This document shows, in pieces, positions 35,715 through 45,814 of a DNA stretch of 64,000 nucleotides. The position numbers were made by a program, and so were the translations under genes. The stretch covers positions 148,488-212,487 of the forward strand of contig JAEWBN010000002.1 in the NCBI GenBank assembly GCA_023391095.1. Direction: 5' to 3'. The number at the start of each line of letters is the position of its first letter. The stretch's first letter is position 1. The notes under the pieces were generated by a model. It had not been told where the DNA came from. It made no database searches and saw only the letters and a list, made by a program, of their open reading frames with translations. The DNA is from Pseudomonadota bacterium. Lineage in GTDB: Bacteria > Pseudomonadota > Alphaproteobacteria > Rhizobiales > Devosiaceae.

Positions 35715-36602
35715 ATGACCAGCACCAGAAGCGCCACCCTCTTCGCCCTCGCCCTGCTGGCACCGGCTGTTCTCTATATCCTGATCATCGTCGCCTATCC
35801 GCTGGTCGACACGATCATCCTCAGCTTCACCAATGCCACGCTGCGGGCCGAGTATGATTTCGTTGGCTGGGCCAATTACCAGCGCATTTTCGGCGCCGGC
35901 AATTTCACCGAAGTTATCCTGCGTACCTTTATCTGGACCTTCTTCTCGGTCAGCCTGAAGATGGTCATCGGCATGTTTGGTGCTGTGCTGCTCAATGCCG
36001 CCATTCCCGGCCAGACGCTGTTCCGCATTCTCACCATGCCGCCCTGGATCGTGCCCATGGCCATCGGCATCTTCATGTGGGGCTGGATGTATAACGGCCA
36101 GTTCGGGATGATCTCGGGCCTGTTGCAGAATTTCGGCCTGACCAAGGGACCCATCGCCTTCCTGGCATATGGCGAAACCGCCTTCTGGGCGACCATCGTC
36201 ACCGACGTGTGGATCGGCGTGCCCATGGTCACGATCTATTTCCTGGCCGCCATGCAGTCCATTCCCAAGGACCTGCACGAAGCCGCCTGGACCGATGGCG
36301 CCGGCCGCTTCTACCGCTTCCGCCGCATCACCCTGCCGCTGATGGTGCCCGCCATCATCACCATGAGCCTGCTCTCGCTGATCGCGACCTTCAATTCCTT
36401 CGACATCATCTGGATCCTCACCCAGGGCGGCCCGTCCGGCTCGACCACCACGATGATCATCGACACCTACAAGACGGCCATGGGCAGCCGGAAATACGGC
36501 GAAGGCGCAGCGCGCGCCGTGGTCATCTCGATCTTCGTGACGATCTTCTGCCTCGTCTACTTCCGCGCCGTCCGCAAGCTCCAGCAGGGAGAAGCCAAAT
36601 GA
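35715..36602 (+). CDS. Sugar ABC transporter permease, MalF type
   Basis: Inner-membrane permease of 295 residues with six hydrophobic segments and the EAA loop PKDLHEAAWTDGAG...ITLPLM near residues 190-215. GGAGAGGG precedes the ATG. Its stop overlaps the start of the second permease by four bases (ATGA). It belongs to the 34.5-43 kb operon, whose hexosaminidase suggests GlcNAc oligomers as cargo. Confidence 0.92.
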   Translation: MTSTRSATLFALALLAPAVLYILIIVAYPLVDTIILSFTNATLRAEYDFVGWANYQRIFGAGNFTEVILRTFIWTFFSVSLKMVIGMFGAVLLNAAIPGQTLFRILTMPPWIVPMAIGIFMWGWMYNGQFGMISGLLQNFGLTKGPIAFLAYGETAFWATIVTDVWIGVPMVTIYFLAAMQSIPKDLHEAAWTDGAGRFYRFRRITLPLMVPAIITMSLLSLIATFNSFDIIWILTQGGPSGSTTTMIIDTYKTAMGSRKYGEGAARAVVISIFVTIFCLVYFRAVRKLQQGEAK

Positions 36603-37534
36603 GCGACGTTGCCCGCACCACCGAAGTGGCCGCCGCCGCCAGCCCTGCCAGCGTCAAGCCCAGGCGCCGCCTCTGGTCCTCCTCCAAGGCCATGATCGAC
36701 CGCTACAAGTGGTATGAAGTTGTCGGCCTTTACCTCGGTATCGCCGTCTTCCTGTTCTTCGTTCTCGCGCCCTTCATCGAAGGGTTCCTGGTCTCGCTCA
36801 AGCCCCTGGCGCAGCTCTTCTCGCGGCCCTACAGCTTCATCCCCAAGAACGGCTCGTTCGACGCCTATTTCACCATGTGGCAGTCCGTGCCTGCCCTGGG
36901 CATGCACATCTTCAACTCCTTCTTCATCTCCAGCGTCGTGACGCTGATCGTCGTGGTCATCGTCGTCCCGGCGGCCTATGCCTTTGCCCGCTTCAACTTC
37001 GCCGGCTCGGGCCTGTTGCTGGCGGGGTTCCTTGCCGTCAACATGTTCTCGGGCGCGGTGCTGCTGATCCCGCTGTTCCGCCTCATGCGCACGCTGGGCC
37101 TGCTCAACACCTATTGGGCCATGATCGTGCCCGGCGCGGCCTTCCTCATTCCCTCGTCCATCTGGCTGTTGCGCACCTATATGATGCGCATTCCCCGCGA
37201 ACTGGACGAAGCCGCCTGGGTCGATGGCGCCAGCCGTCTCTACACCCTGCGCCGGGTCATCCTGCCGCTGGCCATGCCGGGGATCGTTGTGGTCGCCATC
37301 ATGACCTTCATCGGCGCCTACGCCCAGCAGTTCATCTTCGCGCTGACCTTCAACTCCAAGACCGAATTCATGCCGCTGCCGGTTGGGCTCTTCGCCTTCT
37401 TCGGCAAGCAGGAAGTGATCTGGAACGAGCTGATGGCGGCCTCTTTCGTCGGAATCCTGCCGGTCATGATCGTGATCGTGTTCCTGCAGCGCTATCTCGT
37501 CGCCGGCCTGACTGCCGGAGCCGTGAAGCAGTAA
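36599..37534 (+). CDS. Sugar ABC transporter permease, MalG type
   Basis: Permease of 311 residues. An N-terminal soluble tail of about 35 residues precedes the first helix (VVGLYLGIAVFLFFVLAPFI). The EAA loop is PRELDEAAWVDGAS...VILPLA, and the C-terminus ends LVAGLTAGAVKQ as usual for MalG types. It overlaps the upstream permease gene by four bases. A 114-bp spacer with GC-rich hairpins separates it from the binding-protein gene. Confidence 0.92.
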   Translation: MSDVARTTEVAAAASPASVKPRRRLWSSSKAMIDRYKWYEVVGLYLGIAVFLFFVLAPFIEGFLVSLKPLAQLFSRPYSFIPKNGSFDAYFTMWQSVPALGMHIFNSFFISSVVTLIVVVIVVPAAYAFARFNFAGSGLLLAGFLAVNMFSGAVLLIPLFRLMRTLGLLNTYWAMIVPGAAFLIPSSIWLLRTYMMRIPRELDEAAWVDGASRLYTLRRVILPLAMPGIVVVAIMTFIGAYAQQFIFALTFNSKTEFMPLPVGLFAFFGKQEVIWNELMAASFVGILPVMIVIVFLQRYLVAGLTAGAVKQ

Positions 37535-37648
37535 CAACTGGCGCCCCACCTGCGGGGACGCCGGACAACAAGGGATTGGAGGCCGTCCGGCTCACGAAGC
37601 CGGCGGACTCCGAAGGGGCCGAGGGGCCCGCATTCAAGGGAGAATGAA

Positions 37649-38872
37649 ATGCAAAAGACTATCGGTTTGATGGCAGTGTCCATGATGGCACTCGCCAGCG
37701 CCACCACCGGTACCTTTGCGCAGGACGTGAAGGAAATTTCCTTCATCAACTGCGGTGACGAACTGACCGCCGGCTATGCCGAAAGCTTTGCCGAATGGGA
37801 AGCCGCCAATCCCGGTTTCAAGGTCGTGCCCGAAATCGTGGGCTGGGGCCAGTGCCAGGACAAGGTGACCACGCTTGCCGCTGCCGGCACCCCGGTCGCG
37901 CTGGCCTATGTGGGCTCGCGCACGCTCAAGCAGTTCGCCATGAACGACCTGATCGTCCCCGTGCCGATGACGGACGAGGAAAAGGCCGCCTACTACAACT
38001 ACGTGCCCGATACCGTGACCTTCGACGGCACCCAGTGGGGCGTTCCGGTCGCCTTCTCGACCAAGGCCCTGTTCTGGAACAAGGACCTCTTCGAGGAAGC
38101 CGGCCTTGATCCGGAAACCCCGCCCAAGACCTGGGAAGAAAAGATCGCTTTCGCCAAGCAGATCACCGAGAACACCGATGCGGCCGGCTATGGCCTTGTC
38201 GCCAAGACCTTCGACAACACCATGCACCAGTTCCTGCACTGGGTGTACACCAACAATGGTTCGGTGATCGATGCGGATGGCAATATCACGCTGAACTCGC
38301 CGCAGGTCCTAGCCGCCCTCCAGGCCATCAAGGACATCACGCCCTATTCTGAAGAAGGCCCAACCGCCTACGAACAGAACGAAGTCCGCGCCATCTGGCT
38401 CGATGGTGGCGTCGCCATGATCGAAGCCTCGCCCGGCGCCGCGCTGCGTGCCGAAGAAGCCGGCATGAACTGGGGTGTCGCTAATCTGCCGCTCGGTCCC
38501 GATGCCCAGGGCCCCGGCACCCTGTTGATCACCGACGCACTGGCCATCTTCAAGGGCACCGGTGTCGAAGAGCAGGCCATCAGCCTCGCCAAGTTCCTGA
38601 CCGACGGTCAGCGCCAGTGGGATGCGGAAATGGCCCAGGGTCTGACCCCGCTCCGTCCGCTCGAGCCCAATGTGACCGAACTCGTGGCCGAGAATGCCTA
38701 CTGGCAGCCGTTCCTCGACGGCATCGAGTATGGTGGCCCCGAGCCGCTGTTCAACGACTATATCGGTCTGCAGAACGTCATGATCGAAATGGTCCAGTCG
38801 GTCGTCACCGGCCAGGCCGAGCCCCAGGCTGCCCTTGAAAAGGCCGCCGCCGAGCTCGAGCAGTACAAGTAA
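37649..38872 (+). CDS. Sugar ABC transporter substrate-binding protein (GlcNAc-oligomer operon)
   Basis: Periplasmic binding protein of 407 residues with a Sec signal (MQKTIGLMAVSMMALASATT, cleaved near TFAQD). The mature protein begins VKEISFINCGDELTAGYAES, contains PVALAYVGSRTLKQFA and many aromatic residues suited to stacking on sugars. GGGAG precedes the ATG. The gene lies after the two permease genes and before the ATPase. Chitobiose or a related oligomer is the inferred ligand. Confidence 0.9.
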   Translation: MQKTIGLMAVSMMALASATTGTFAQDVKEISFINCGDELTAGYAESFAEWEAANPGFKVVPEIVGWGQCQDKVTTLAAAGTPVALAYVGSRTLKQFAMNDLIVPVPMTDEEKAAYYNYVPDTVTFDGTQWGVPVAFSTKALFWNKDLFEEAGLDPETPPKTWEEKIAFAKQITENTDAAGYGLVAKTFDNTMHQFLHWVYTNNGSVIDADGNITLNSPQVLAALQAIKDITPYSEEGPTAYEQNEVRAIWLDGGVAMIEASPGAALRAEEAGMNWGVANLPLGPDAQGPGTLLITDALAIFKGTGVEEQAISLAKFLTDGQRQWDAEMAQGLTPLRPLEPNVTELVAENAYWQPFLDGIEYGGPEPLFNDYIGLQNVMIEMVQSVVTGQAEPQAALEKAAAELEQYK

Positions 38873-38889
38873 AAGGTCCTCCCGACCTT

Positions 38890-38917
38890 GGCCGCCGCTC
38901 ACCCCCGGGCGGCGGCC
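38890..38917 (+). repeat. Strong hairpin between binding-protein and ATPase genes
   Basis: GGCCGCCGC (38890-38898) and GCGGCGGCC (38909-38917) form a perfect 9-bp stem with a 10-nt loop and no T run after it. This fits an mRNA-stabilising element protecting the 3' end of the binding-protein message, giving it higher levels than the ATPase. Confidence 0.55.
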
Positions 38918-38946
38918 ACCCCACTACCTTGCGGAGACGCCAAACC

Positions 38947-40023
<1,077 letters not shown>

Positions 40024-40053
40024 GCCCCCGGGGATAGCGACAAGGGGGGTGAG

Positions 40054-40920
40054 ATGCTGGACATCGTTGGACTGCTGCAGACCGAGAAGGACGCCTTCAC
40101 CCGCTCCGAGCAGGCCCTGACCGACATCGTCCTGGCCGACATCGACCGGGTGCTCAAAATGTCGATCGTCGATCTGGCGGCCCACGCCGATGTCTCTCCG
40201 CCCACCGTCACCCGCTTCTGCCGGCGGCTCGGCTGTGACAGCTATGCCGACTTCAAGGTGCGGCTGGCCCAGTCGCGCTTCGTGGGCCAGCGCTACTTCA
40301 CTCCGGCCTCCGGCCCATCCAGCGTGCGCGAAATCGCCCAGGGAGTCGTCAACGGCATCCAGTCCACCATCTACGACACGTTCGAGGCCACCGACTTCGA
40401 CGCGGTGGAACGGGCCGCGGAATCGCTGGTGAAATCGAGCTTCATCCTCGCCTTCGGGTCGGGCGGTTCCTCCTCGATGATGGCGGCCGAGGCGGAAGCC
40501 CGCTTCTTCCGGCTGGGCCTCAAGGTCGCCTCCTCGACCGATCATCAGGTGCAGATGATGCGCGCCGCCTCCGCCCCGCAGGGCAGCGCGCTGATCGTCT
40601 TCTCGCTTTCGGGCAACAACCTGCCGCTGATCAAGGCGCTTGCGGTGGCCGGAGAATATGGCGTGCCCCGCATCGTGGTCACGCGCCCGGGCTCGGCCAT
40701 GGCCGAGCAGGCGGACATTCTCCTGCCCGTCAACTGGCGGGAAAACCAGGATATCCTGCGTCCCACACCGGGCCGCTATGCCTTTCTCGCCACGCTCGAC
40801 ATTCTGGCCCAGACCATGGCCGCCCGCATCGGCCCGCCGGCCGTCGCTGCCATGCGCCGCATCAAGCACCAGCTCGTCATCAACCGCGACGGCGACGACG
40901 CCCAGCCGCTGGGGGACTGA
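40054..40920 (+). CDS. RpiR/MurR-family transcriptional regulator
   Basis: Regulator of 288 residues. An N-terminal RpiR helix-turn-helix (MSIVDLAAHADVSPPTVTRF, then CRRLGCDSYADFKV) is followed by a SIS sugar-phosphate-binding domain (AFGSGGSSSMMAAEAEARF, then IVFSLSGNNLPLIK). GGGGGG lies just before the ATG. SIS-domain regulators sense phosphorylated amino sugars, which fits its place between the importer ATPase and the GH20 hexosaminidase. It probably controls the whole operon. Confidence 0.9.
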   Translation: MLDIVGLLQTEKDAFTRSEQALTDIVLADIDRVLKMSIVDLAAHADVSPPTVTRFCRRLGCDSYADFKVRLAQSRFVGQRYFTPASGPSSVREIAQGVVNGIQSTIYDTFEATDFDAVERAAESLVKSSFILAFGSGGSSSMMAAEAEARFFRLGLKVASSTDHQVQMMRAASAPQGSALIVFSLSGNNLPLIKALAVAGEYGVPRIVVTRPGSAMAEQADILLPVNWRENQDILRPTPGRYAFLATLDILAQTMAARIGPPAVAAMRRIKHQLVINRDGDDAQPLGD

Positions 40921-40963
40921 CGGCCCCCGCTTCCAACACGTCCTCCGAGTTCAGGAATAGTCC

Positions 40964-42973
40964 ATGTCTGCCTTCTCCCTCGTCACCACCTGGTCGCCTG
41001 CCACTGACAGCGAGCCGCTCGGCTATGGCATCGAGCTGACCAATAATGGCGATGCGCCGATCCGCAATTTCCAGCTCGGCTTTTCGGGCCCGGCGCGCAT
41101 TGATCCGCATGCCACGCTCGAAAACGGCACGCTGCTCAAGCGCCTCTCCAACCACACCATGATCGCGCCGCCCGAGGGCTTTGTGCTTGAACCGGGCCAA
41201 ACCTGGACCGCCACGGCCCGCGGCCTTTCCTATGGCCTGCGCCACTGGAGCGACGGCGCCAATGCCGCCTATGTCGTCCTCGAGGACGGCACTGTGATTT
41301 CCATCCCGACCGCCCCGACACAGGGCAAGGGGCACAATGCGCCCCTGCTCAAGGGCGCGGCGCGTTTCCCCGTGCCGGCCAGGGCGCCGGTGAGCCATTC
41401 GATCATTCCCTGGCCAAGGCACGTGGCGACATCGGGCAGCCGCGTTGCCCCGACCGGCTTTGACCTCAAGCCGGAGGGCGATCTCGCCATCCGCGCCGCC
41501 GATGCCTTTGCCGACCTCACCGCGGAGCTGTTCGCTGTGGAAGCCATTGTCCGCCCCGCTTCGGAAAGCGGCATGGCTGTGCATGTGACGGAAAAGGAAG
41601 GGCTTGGGCCCGAGGCCTACGAACTGGTCTTTGGCGAGAACAGCGCCAGTGTCGCCGCCTCGACCCATGCCGGGCTCTTTTACGGCCTTGTGACCCTCGG
41701 GCACATGCTGCGCGGCGCACGTCAGTATCCGGGCACCTTCACCTGGCCCACGGGCGGCGCCATCCATGACGAGCCGGGCTTCGGCTTCCGCGGCAGCCAT
41801 CTCGACGTGGCGCGCCAGTTCTATACCGGCGCCGAGGTCAGCCGGCTTCTGCGCATCATGGCCTGGAACAAGATGAACCGCTTCCACTGGCACCTGACCG
41901 AGGACGAAGCCTGGCGCCTTGAAATCGACGCCTATCCGGCGCTGACCGAGATCGCCGCCTGGCGCGGTCATGGCAAGGCGCTGCCGCCGCTCCTGGGCTC
42001 CGGCCCGCAGCCGACCGGTGGCTATTATGCCAAGGACGTGGTGCGCGAAATCGTGGCGCTGGCTGATGACCTGGCCATGGTCGTCATCCCCGAAATCGAC
42101 ATGCCGGGCCACTTCTATGCAGCCCTGCAGGCTCTGCCGGAACTGCGCGACCCCAATGAGACGGGGGAATACCAGTCGGTTCAGGGCTTCCCCAATAACA
42201 GCCTCAATCCGGCGCATGAGCCCGTCTATACCTTTGTCGAAAAGGTCATCGACGAGACGCTCGAACTGTTCCCGTCGGGCATTTTCCACCTTGGGGCCGA
42301 CGAAGTGCCGCTGGCCGCATGGTCCGGTTCGCCGCTCGCGCTCGACATGATCGAAAAGATCGCCGGGCCGGCCATGCGCAAGAAGCACGAGGCGCAATTC
42401 AATCAGCTCGGCAATCACCACGGCGCCGACGAGATCGAGGGATCGCCCACGGCGATCCTGCAGGCCGAATTCATCAAGCGCGTCCATAACTACATCGCCT
42501 CTAAGGGCGCCATTACCGGCGGCTGGGAAGAGGCGGCGCATGGCGATGCCGTGGCCAAGGACAAGTCCTATGTGATCGGCTGGCGCAATGTCGAGATCAA
42601 TGCCCAGCTCGCCGAACGCGGCTTCAACATCGTCGTCTCGCCGGGCCAGCGCTATTATCTGGACATGGCCAATGGCGTCTCCTGGGCCGAGCCGGGTGCC
42701 GGCTGGGCCGGCTGGTCGGGACCGCAGGAAACCTATGAGTTCGAAGCCCGCGCCGGTTTCTCCGAAGAGGGCCTCAAGCACCTTCTGGGCGTTCAGTCTT
42801 GCATCTGGTCCGAAAGCATGACCGACCGGGCCATTTTCGACCGCCTCGTTTTCCCGCGCCTTTCGGCGGTCGCCGAGGCGGGCTGGACCCTGCCGGAACG
42901 CAAGAGCTGGGATCGGTTCAAGTCCATCGTGGGCCTCATGCCGATCATGTATGGCCACTGGGCTGCCGAATAA
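40964..42973 (+). CDS. GH20 beta-N-acetylhexosaminidase
   Basis: Glycosidase of 669 residues that releases terminal N-acetylhexosamine from chitooligosaccharides or similar glycans. An N-terminal carbohydrate-binding-like domain (about 1-110) and a GH20b domain precede the catalytic TIM barrel, with NRFHWHLTEDEAWRLEI near 305, IPEIDMPGH near 380 and the Asp-Glu pair in FHLGADEVP near 440-447. No signal peptide is present, so it probably acts in the cytoplasm on imported oligomers. A terminator follows at once. Its position after the importer and RpiR gene supports an N-acetylglucosamine-oligomer pathway. Confidence 0.92.
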   Translation: MSAFSLVTTWSPATDSEPLGYGIELTNNGDAPIRNFQLGFSGPARIDPHATLENGTLLKRLSNHTMIAPPEGFVLEPGQTWTATARGLSYGLRHWSDGANAAYVVLEDGTVISIPTAPTQGKGHNAPLLKGAARFPVPARAPVSHSIIPWPRHVATSGSRVAPTGFDLKPEGDLAIRAADAFADLTAELFAVEAIVRPASESGMAVHVTEKEGLGPEAYELVFGENSASVAASTHAGLFYGLVTLGHMLRGARQYPGTFTWPTGGAIHDEPGFGFRGSHLDVARQFYTGAEVSRLLRIMAWNKMNRFHWHLTEDEAWRLEIDAYPALTEIAAWRGHGKALPPLLGSGPQPTGGYYAKDVVREIVALADDLAMVVIPEIDMPGHFYAALQALPELRDPNETGEYQSVQGFPNNSLNPAHEPVYTFVEKVIDETLELFPSGIFHLGADEVPLAAWSGSPLALDMIEKIAGPAMRKKHEAQFNQLGNHHGADEIEGSPTAILQAEFIKRVHNYIASKGAITGGWEEAAHGDAVAKDKSYVIGWRNVEINAQLAERGFNIVVSPGQRYYLDMANGVSWAEPGAGWAGWSGPQETYEFEARAGFSEEGLKHLLGVQSCIWSESMTDRAIFDRLVFPRLSAVAEAGWTLPERKSWDRFKSIVGLMPIMYGHWAAE

Positions 42974-42983
42974 AAGCTGAGGA

Positions 42984-43017
42984 GGGCGGTCAGGCCGAGG
43001 GGCCGGCCGCCCTTTTT
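42984..43017 (+). terminator. Terminator of the GlcNAc-oligomer operon
   Basis: GGGCGG (42984-42989) pairs with CCGCCC (43007-43012), with an inner GGCC pairing, followed by TTTTT. It begins 11 bp past the hexosaminidase stop and overlaps the 3' end of the convergent MFS gene. Confidence 0.78.
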
Positions 43018-44138
43018 GCGCGCAATTGCCCCGCCATGACAAAGGTCATCACCAGCAGCGGGATCAGCATGACAAAGGCGAAGCGCACGCCGAACATTTG
43101 CGCCACGAGCCCGATCAGCGCCGGCGCGCCCAGATTGACCAGCTGAAACACCAGCGTCACCGCGGCGACATTCTGCGAGGCGGGCCGGTCGCCCAGCCGG
43201 GCGGCCGATGACAGCATCAGCGGGTAGAGCACGCAGATGCCGAAGCCCACCATGACAAAGCCAATAAGGCCGATGCCGGCATTGGGCGCAATGCCGACGG
43301 CGATGAGGCCAGCTATGGCCAGGCCTGCCAGCAGCCGGGCCAGCCGGACGGTTTCGATCCGGTCCAGCACCCTGTCGGCCAGGAGGCGTCCCACGGCCAT
43401 GGCCGCGACCAGCGCGGGCAGGGCCAGTGACTGCACCCAGGGCGCGACGTCGAAACTGTCACGCAGATAGATGATCGACCAGGCGCGGGCCGCGCCTTCG
43501 GTCATGCCCGCGCCGAGCCCGAAGGCCACAAGGCCAAGCGTCGCCAGGGTCGGCAGGGCGAGGCGCCTTGTGGACTGCGCCGTGTGCGGCCGGGGTGGCG
43601 TCGCGGCCATGGGCGCCGCCACGAGGATCAGCGCGGCGATCAGGACCGGCGCCAATAGGCCCAGATGCCAGGCCGGAGAAACGCCGCTGCCGCGCATGAG
43701 CACGCCGAGCAGCGCCGTCACCAGAAAGCCGATGCTCCAGACGCCATGGCAGGTATTCATGATGCGCGCGCCGCTCGCGGACTCGACCCGGTCCGCCTCG
43801 ACATTGATGGCGATATTGGTGAGCGAGAAGCCGACGCCATTGGCTGCCAGTAGCGCAAACATGGCCACGGGATTGAGCACGAGCGGGATCAGCGCCGTGG
43901 TGCAGATGACCACCGGTAGCATGACCATGAGCACCCGGCGCGGGCCGAAGCGCTCGATGATGGCGCTGGAAAACAGGAACATCGGCAACCCGCCGGCCGG
44001 CTGTCCCATGAGGATGAGGCCGAGCTGTGCCTCGCTGACGCCCATCATCAACTGGAGGTCGGGCACCCTTGTGTGGACGGCGCCGATGGCCAGGGCGTGG
44101 ATGAAGAAGAGCGCGATGATGCGCCAATGGGCAAGCAT
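42990..44138 (-). CDS. MFS transporter (FucP/YbjJ-like family), paralogue 2
   Basis: Twelve-helix permease of 382 residues. Shared paralogue marks are HTRVPDLQLMMGVSEAQLGL at the first loop, INVEADRVESASGARIMNTC, ARAWSIIYLRDSF and GDRPASQNVA. It is convergent with the hexosaminidase gene and overlaps its terminator. The next gene upstream on the same strand is mmcB, 25 bp away. Location beside a GlcNAc-oligomer operon could mean amino-sugar or sugar efflux or uptake, but nothing in the sequence shows the substrate. Confidence 0.85.
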   Translation of the reverse strand: MLAHWRIIALFFIHALAIGAVHTRVPDLQLMMGVSEAQLGLILMGQPAGGLPMFLFSSAIIERFGPRRVLMVMLPVVICTTALIPLVLNPVAMFALLAANGVGFSLTNIAINVEADRVESASGARIMNTCHGVWSIGFLVTALLGVLMRGSGVSPAWHLGLLAPVLIAALILVAAPMAATPPRPHTAQSTRRLALPTLATLGLVAFGLGAGMTEGAARAWSIIYLRDSFDVAPWVQSLALPALVAAMAVGRLLADRVLDRIETVRLARLLAGLAIAGLIAVGIAPNAGIGLIGFVMVGFGICVLYPLMLSSAARLGDRPASQNVAAVTLVFQLVNLGAPALIGLVAQMFGVRFAFVMLIPLLVMTFVMAGQLRAKRAAGPSA

Positions 44139-44163
44139 GAAAATCCAGTCGGTTGGCTGCGCC

Positions 44164-44631
44164 CTAGACGCGGGGTCCGGGATCCATCAGCACATGAATG
44201 CGGTCCGCGCCCATTCGTGCCAGTTTCAGCATCAGGGTTTTTCGGCGGGCAGGGGCAAGCGGGGTGTCCGGACTGTCGCGAAGGATAGCCCCGTCATGGC
44301 CATCGGCAACGATCAGGCCCTCGCTCTGGGGGAAAATCTCTGCGTCCAGCTCGGGCGGCTTGGCAAAAAAGAACTTGTCGGAAAATTCCCGGTATTCGGG
44401 CCATTTCCGGTCGACCTGGAAATCGATCAGGCTCGACTTGATCTCGATGATCCAGATTTCGCCCTTGGGGCCGACCGCCAGAACATCGGCCCGCCGGCCA
44501 TTGGCCAGCGGGACTTCTGCATAACAGGCCATGTCGTGCCGCTCGCGCAGCATGCGCATGACCCCACGCTGCACCCGGAGCGCCGTCGCCGATTGGCGCA
44601 GATCGACAATGGGTGGCAGCTCATCAGCCAT
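44164..44631 (-). CDS. mmcB: MmcB-family DNA repair protein
   Basis: Protein of 155 residues with a nuclease-like core: AEVPLANGRRADVLAVG and IWIIEIKSSLIDFQVDRKWPE give the Asp and Glu-x-Lys of a PD-(D/E)xK site. MmcB in Caulobacter belongs to the DNA-damage response and protects against mitomycin C. The ATG at 44631 overlaps the end of the upstream MFS gene by eight bases. Its place among transporters is odd and may simply reflect read-through transcription. Confidence 0.85.
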   Translation of the reverse strand: MADELPPIVDLRQSATALRVQRGVMRMLRERHDMACYAEVPLANGRRADVLAVGPKGEIWIIEIKSSLIDFQVDRKWPEYREFSDKFFFAKPPELDAEIFPQSEGLIVADGHDGAILRDSPDTPLAPARRKTLMLKLARMGADRIHVLMDPGPRV

Positions 44632-45814
44632 TGGGGCCAAGCGGTTCGGGGGGCATGTGGGCGGGAGCTTCCACCTTTTTGGTGCCCAGTGCAAAGCTCG
44701 AGGCCCAGAGCCCCGCCAGCAGCAGCGGCAGGCAGAACAGGTAGGAGGCGCGGATATTGATATATTCGGCCACAAAGCCCAGCAGCGGCGGCGCCAGGAA
44801 GAAGACCACGAAGCTCACCTGCCCGAGCGCGGCCACGTTGACCGAAGCGGGCCGGTCGGTGCGCTGTGCGGCGGCCGAAACGGCCAGCGGATAAACCGCC
44901 GAGCAGCCGGCCCCCATGAGCGCGAAGCCGAGCAGCGCCAGTTCGGGCAGCGGCGCCATGCCCACCAGCAGCGCCCCCACGCTGGCAAAGCTCAGCATGA
45001 CCATGGCCACATTGCGCGGCCCGTAGCGGGCGACGATGGGATCGGCCGAAAGGCGCATCACGGCCATGAAGAAGGCAAAGAGCGTCAGGCCCATGCCGCC
45101 CACAAAGGGCTCCACGGCGAACACGTCGCGCATGTAGATGGCCGACCAGTCGATGCCGGCGCCCTCGACGAGGAAGGCGGCAAAGCCGATGAGGCAGAGC
45201 GGCAGCAGGCCCAGATTGGGGAAGGCAATCTTGTGCCCGCCCTCTTCGGACCGGCCGCGATTGGGCTTGGGCGTATTGGTGGCGCCCCAGATGAGATAGC
45301 CGCCAACCACCACGATGATGCTGGCGATGATGGCCATATGGGTGGTGGCCGGCAGGCCGGACTGGCGGATCACGGCGCCGAACAGCGCGGTCACGAAGAA
45401 GCCGACGCTCCAGAAGCCATGGGCCCGGTTCATGAAGCGCTTGCCGGTCTGGGCCTCCAGCCGGTCGATCTCGACATTGAGATTGATCTCGAGGGCTCCA
45501 GACATGAGGCCCACGATCAAAAGGACGCCGAACATGGCCGTCGCCGTCGGCAGCCAGGGCACGAGCGCAAAGAGAATGGTTGGGCCAAGGGTGGAGATGA
45601 AGGCTGTGGTGCGGAAACCCAGCCGGTCGATGATCGGCGCGCCGAAGGTCAGCGAGATCAGCGAGCCGATCGCCATGCCGATCATGGTGAGGCCCAGCTG
45701 GCCCTCGGTGACGCCGAGATGGGTCTGGATATCGGGCAGGCGCGACATCAGCGCGCCTGTGGTCACCGCAAAGAAGAAGAAACAGGCATAGATGCGGTGT
45801 TGGGGGGCGATCAT
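44624..45814 (-). CDS. MFS transporter (FucP/YbjJ-like family), paralogue 3
   Basis: Permease of 396 residues from the ATG at 45814. An upstream in-frame start would overlap the previous gene by about 90 bases and is rejected. Shared segments are MSRLPDIQTHLGVTEGQLGL, LNVEIDRLEAQTGKRFMNRA, GIDWSAIYMRDVF and TDRPASVNVAAL. Its start overlaps the stop of paralogue 4 by four bases (ATGA), so the two are an operon with mmcB after them. Confidence 0.87.
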   Translation of the reverse strand: MIAPQHRIYACFFFFAVTTGALMSRLPDIQTHLGVTEGQLGLTMIGMAIGSLISLTFGAPIIDRLGFRTTAFISTLGPTILFALVPWLPTATAMFGVLLIVGLMSGALEINLNVEIDRLEAQTGKRFMNRAHGFWSVGFFVTALFGAVIRQSGLPATTHMAIIASIIVVVGGYLIWGATNTPKPNRGRSEEGGHKIAFPNLGLLPLCLIGFAAFLVEGAGIDWSAIYMRDVFAVEPFVGGMGLTLFAFFMAVMRLSADPIVARYGPRNVAMVMLSFASVGALLVGMAPLPELALLGFALMGAGCSAVYPLAVSAAAQRTDRPASVNVAALGQVSFVVFFLAPPLLGFVAEYINIRASYLFCLPLLLAGLWASSFALGTKKVEAPAHMPPEPLGPNG

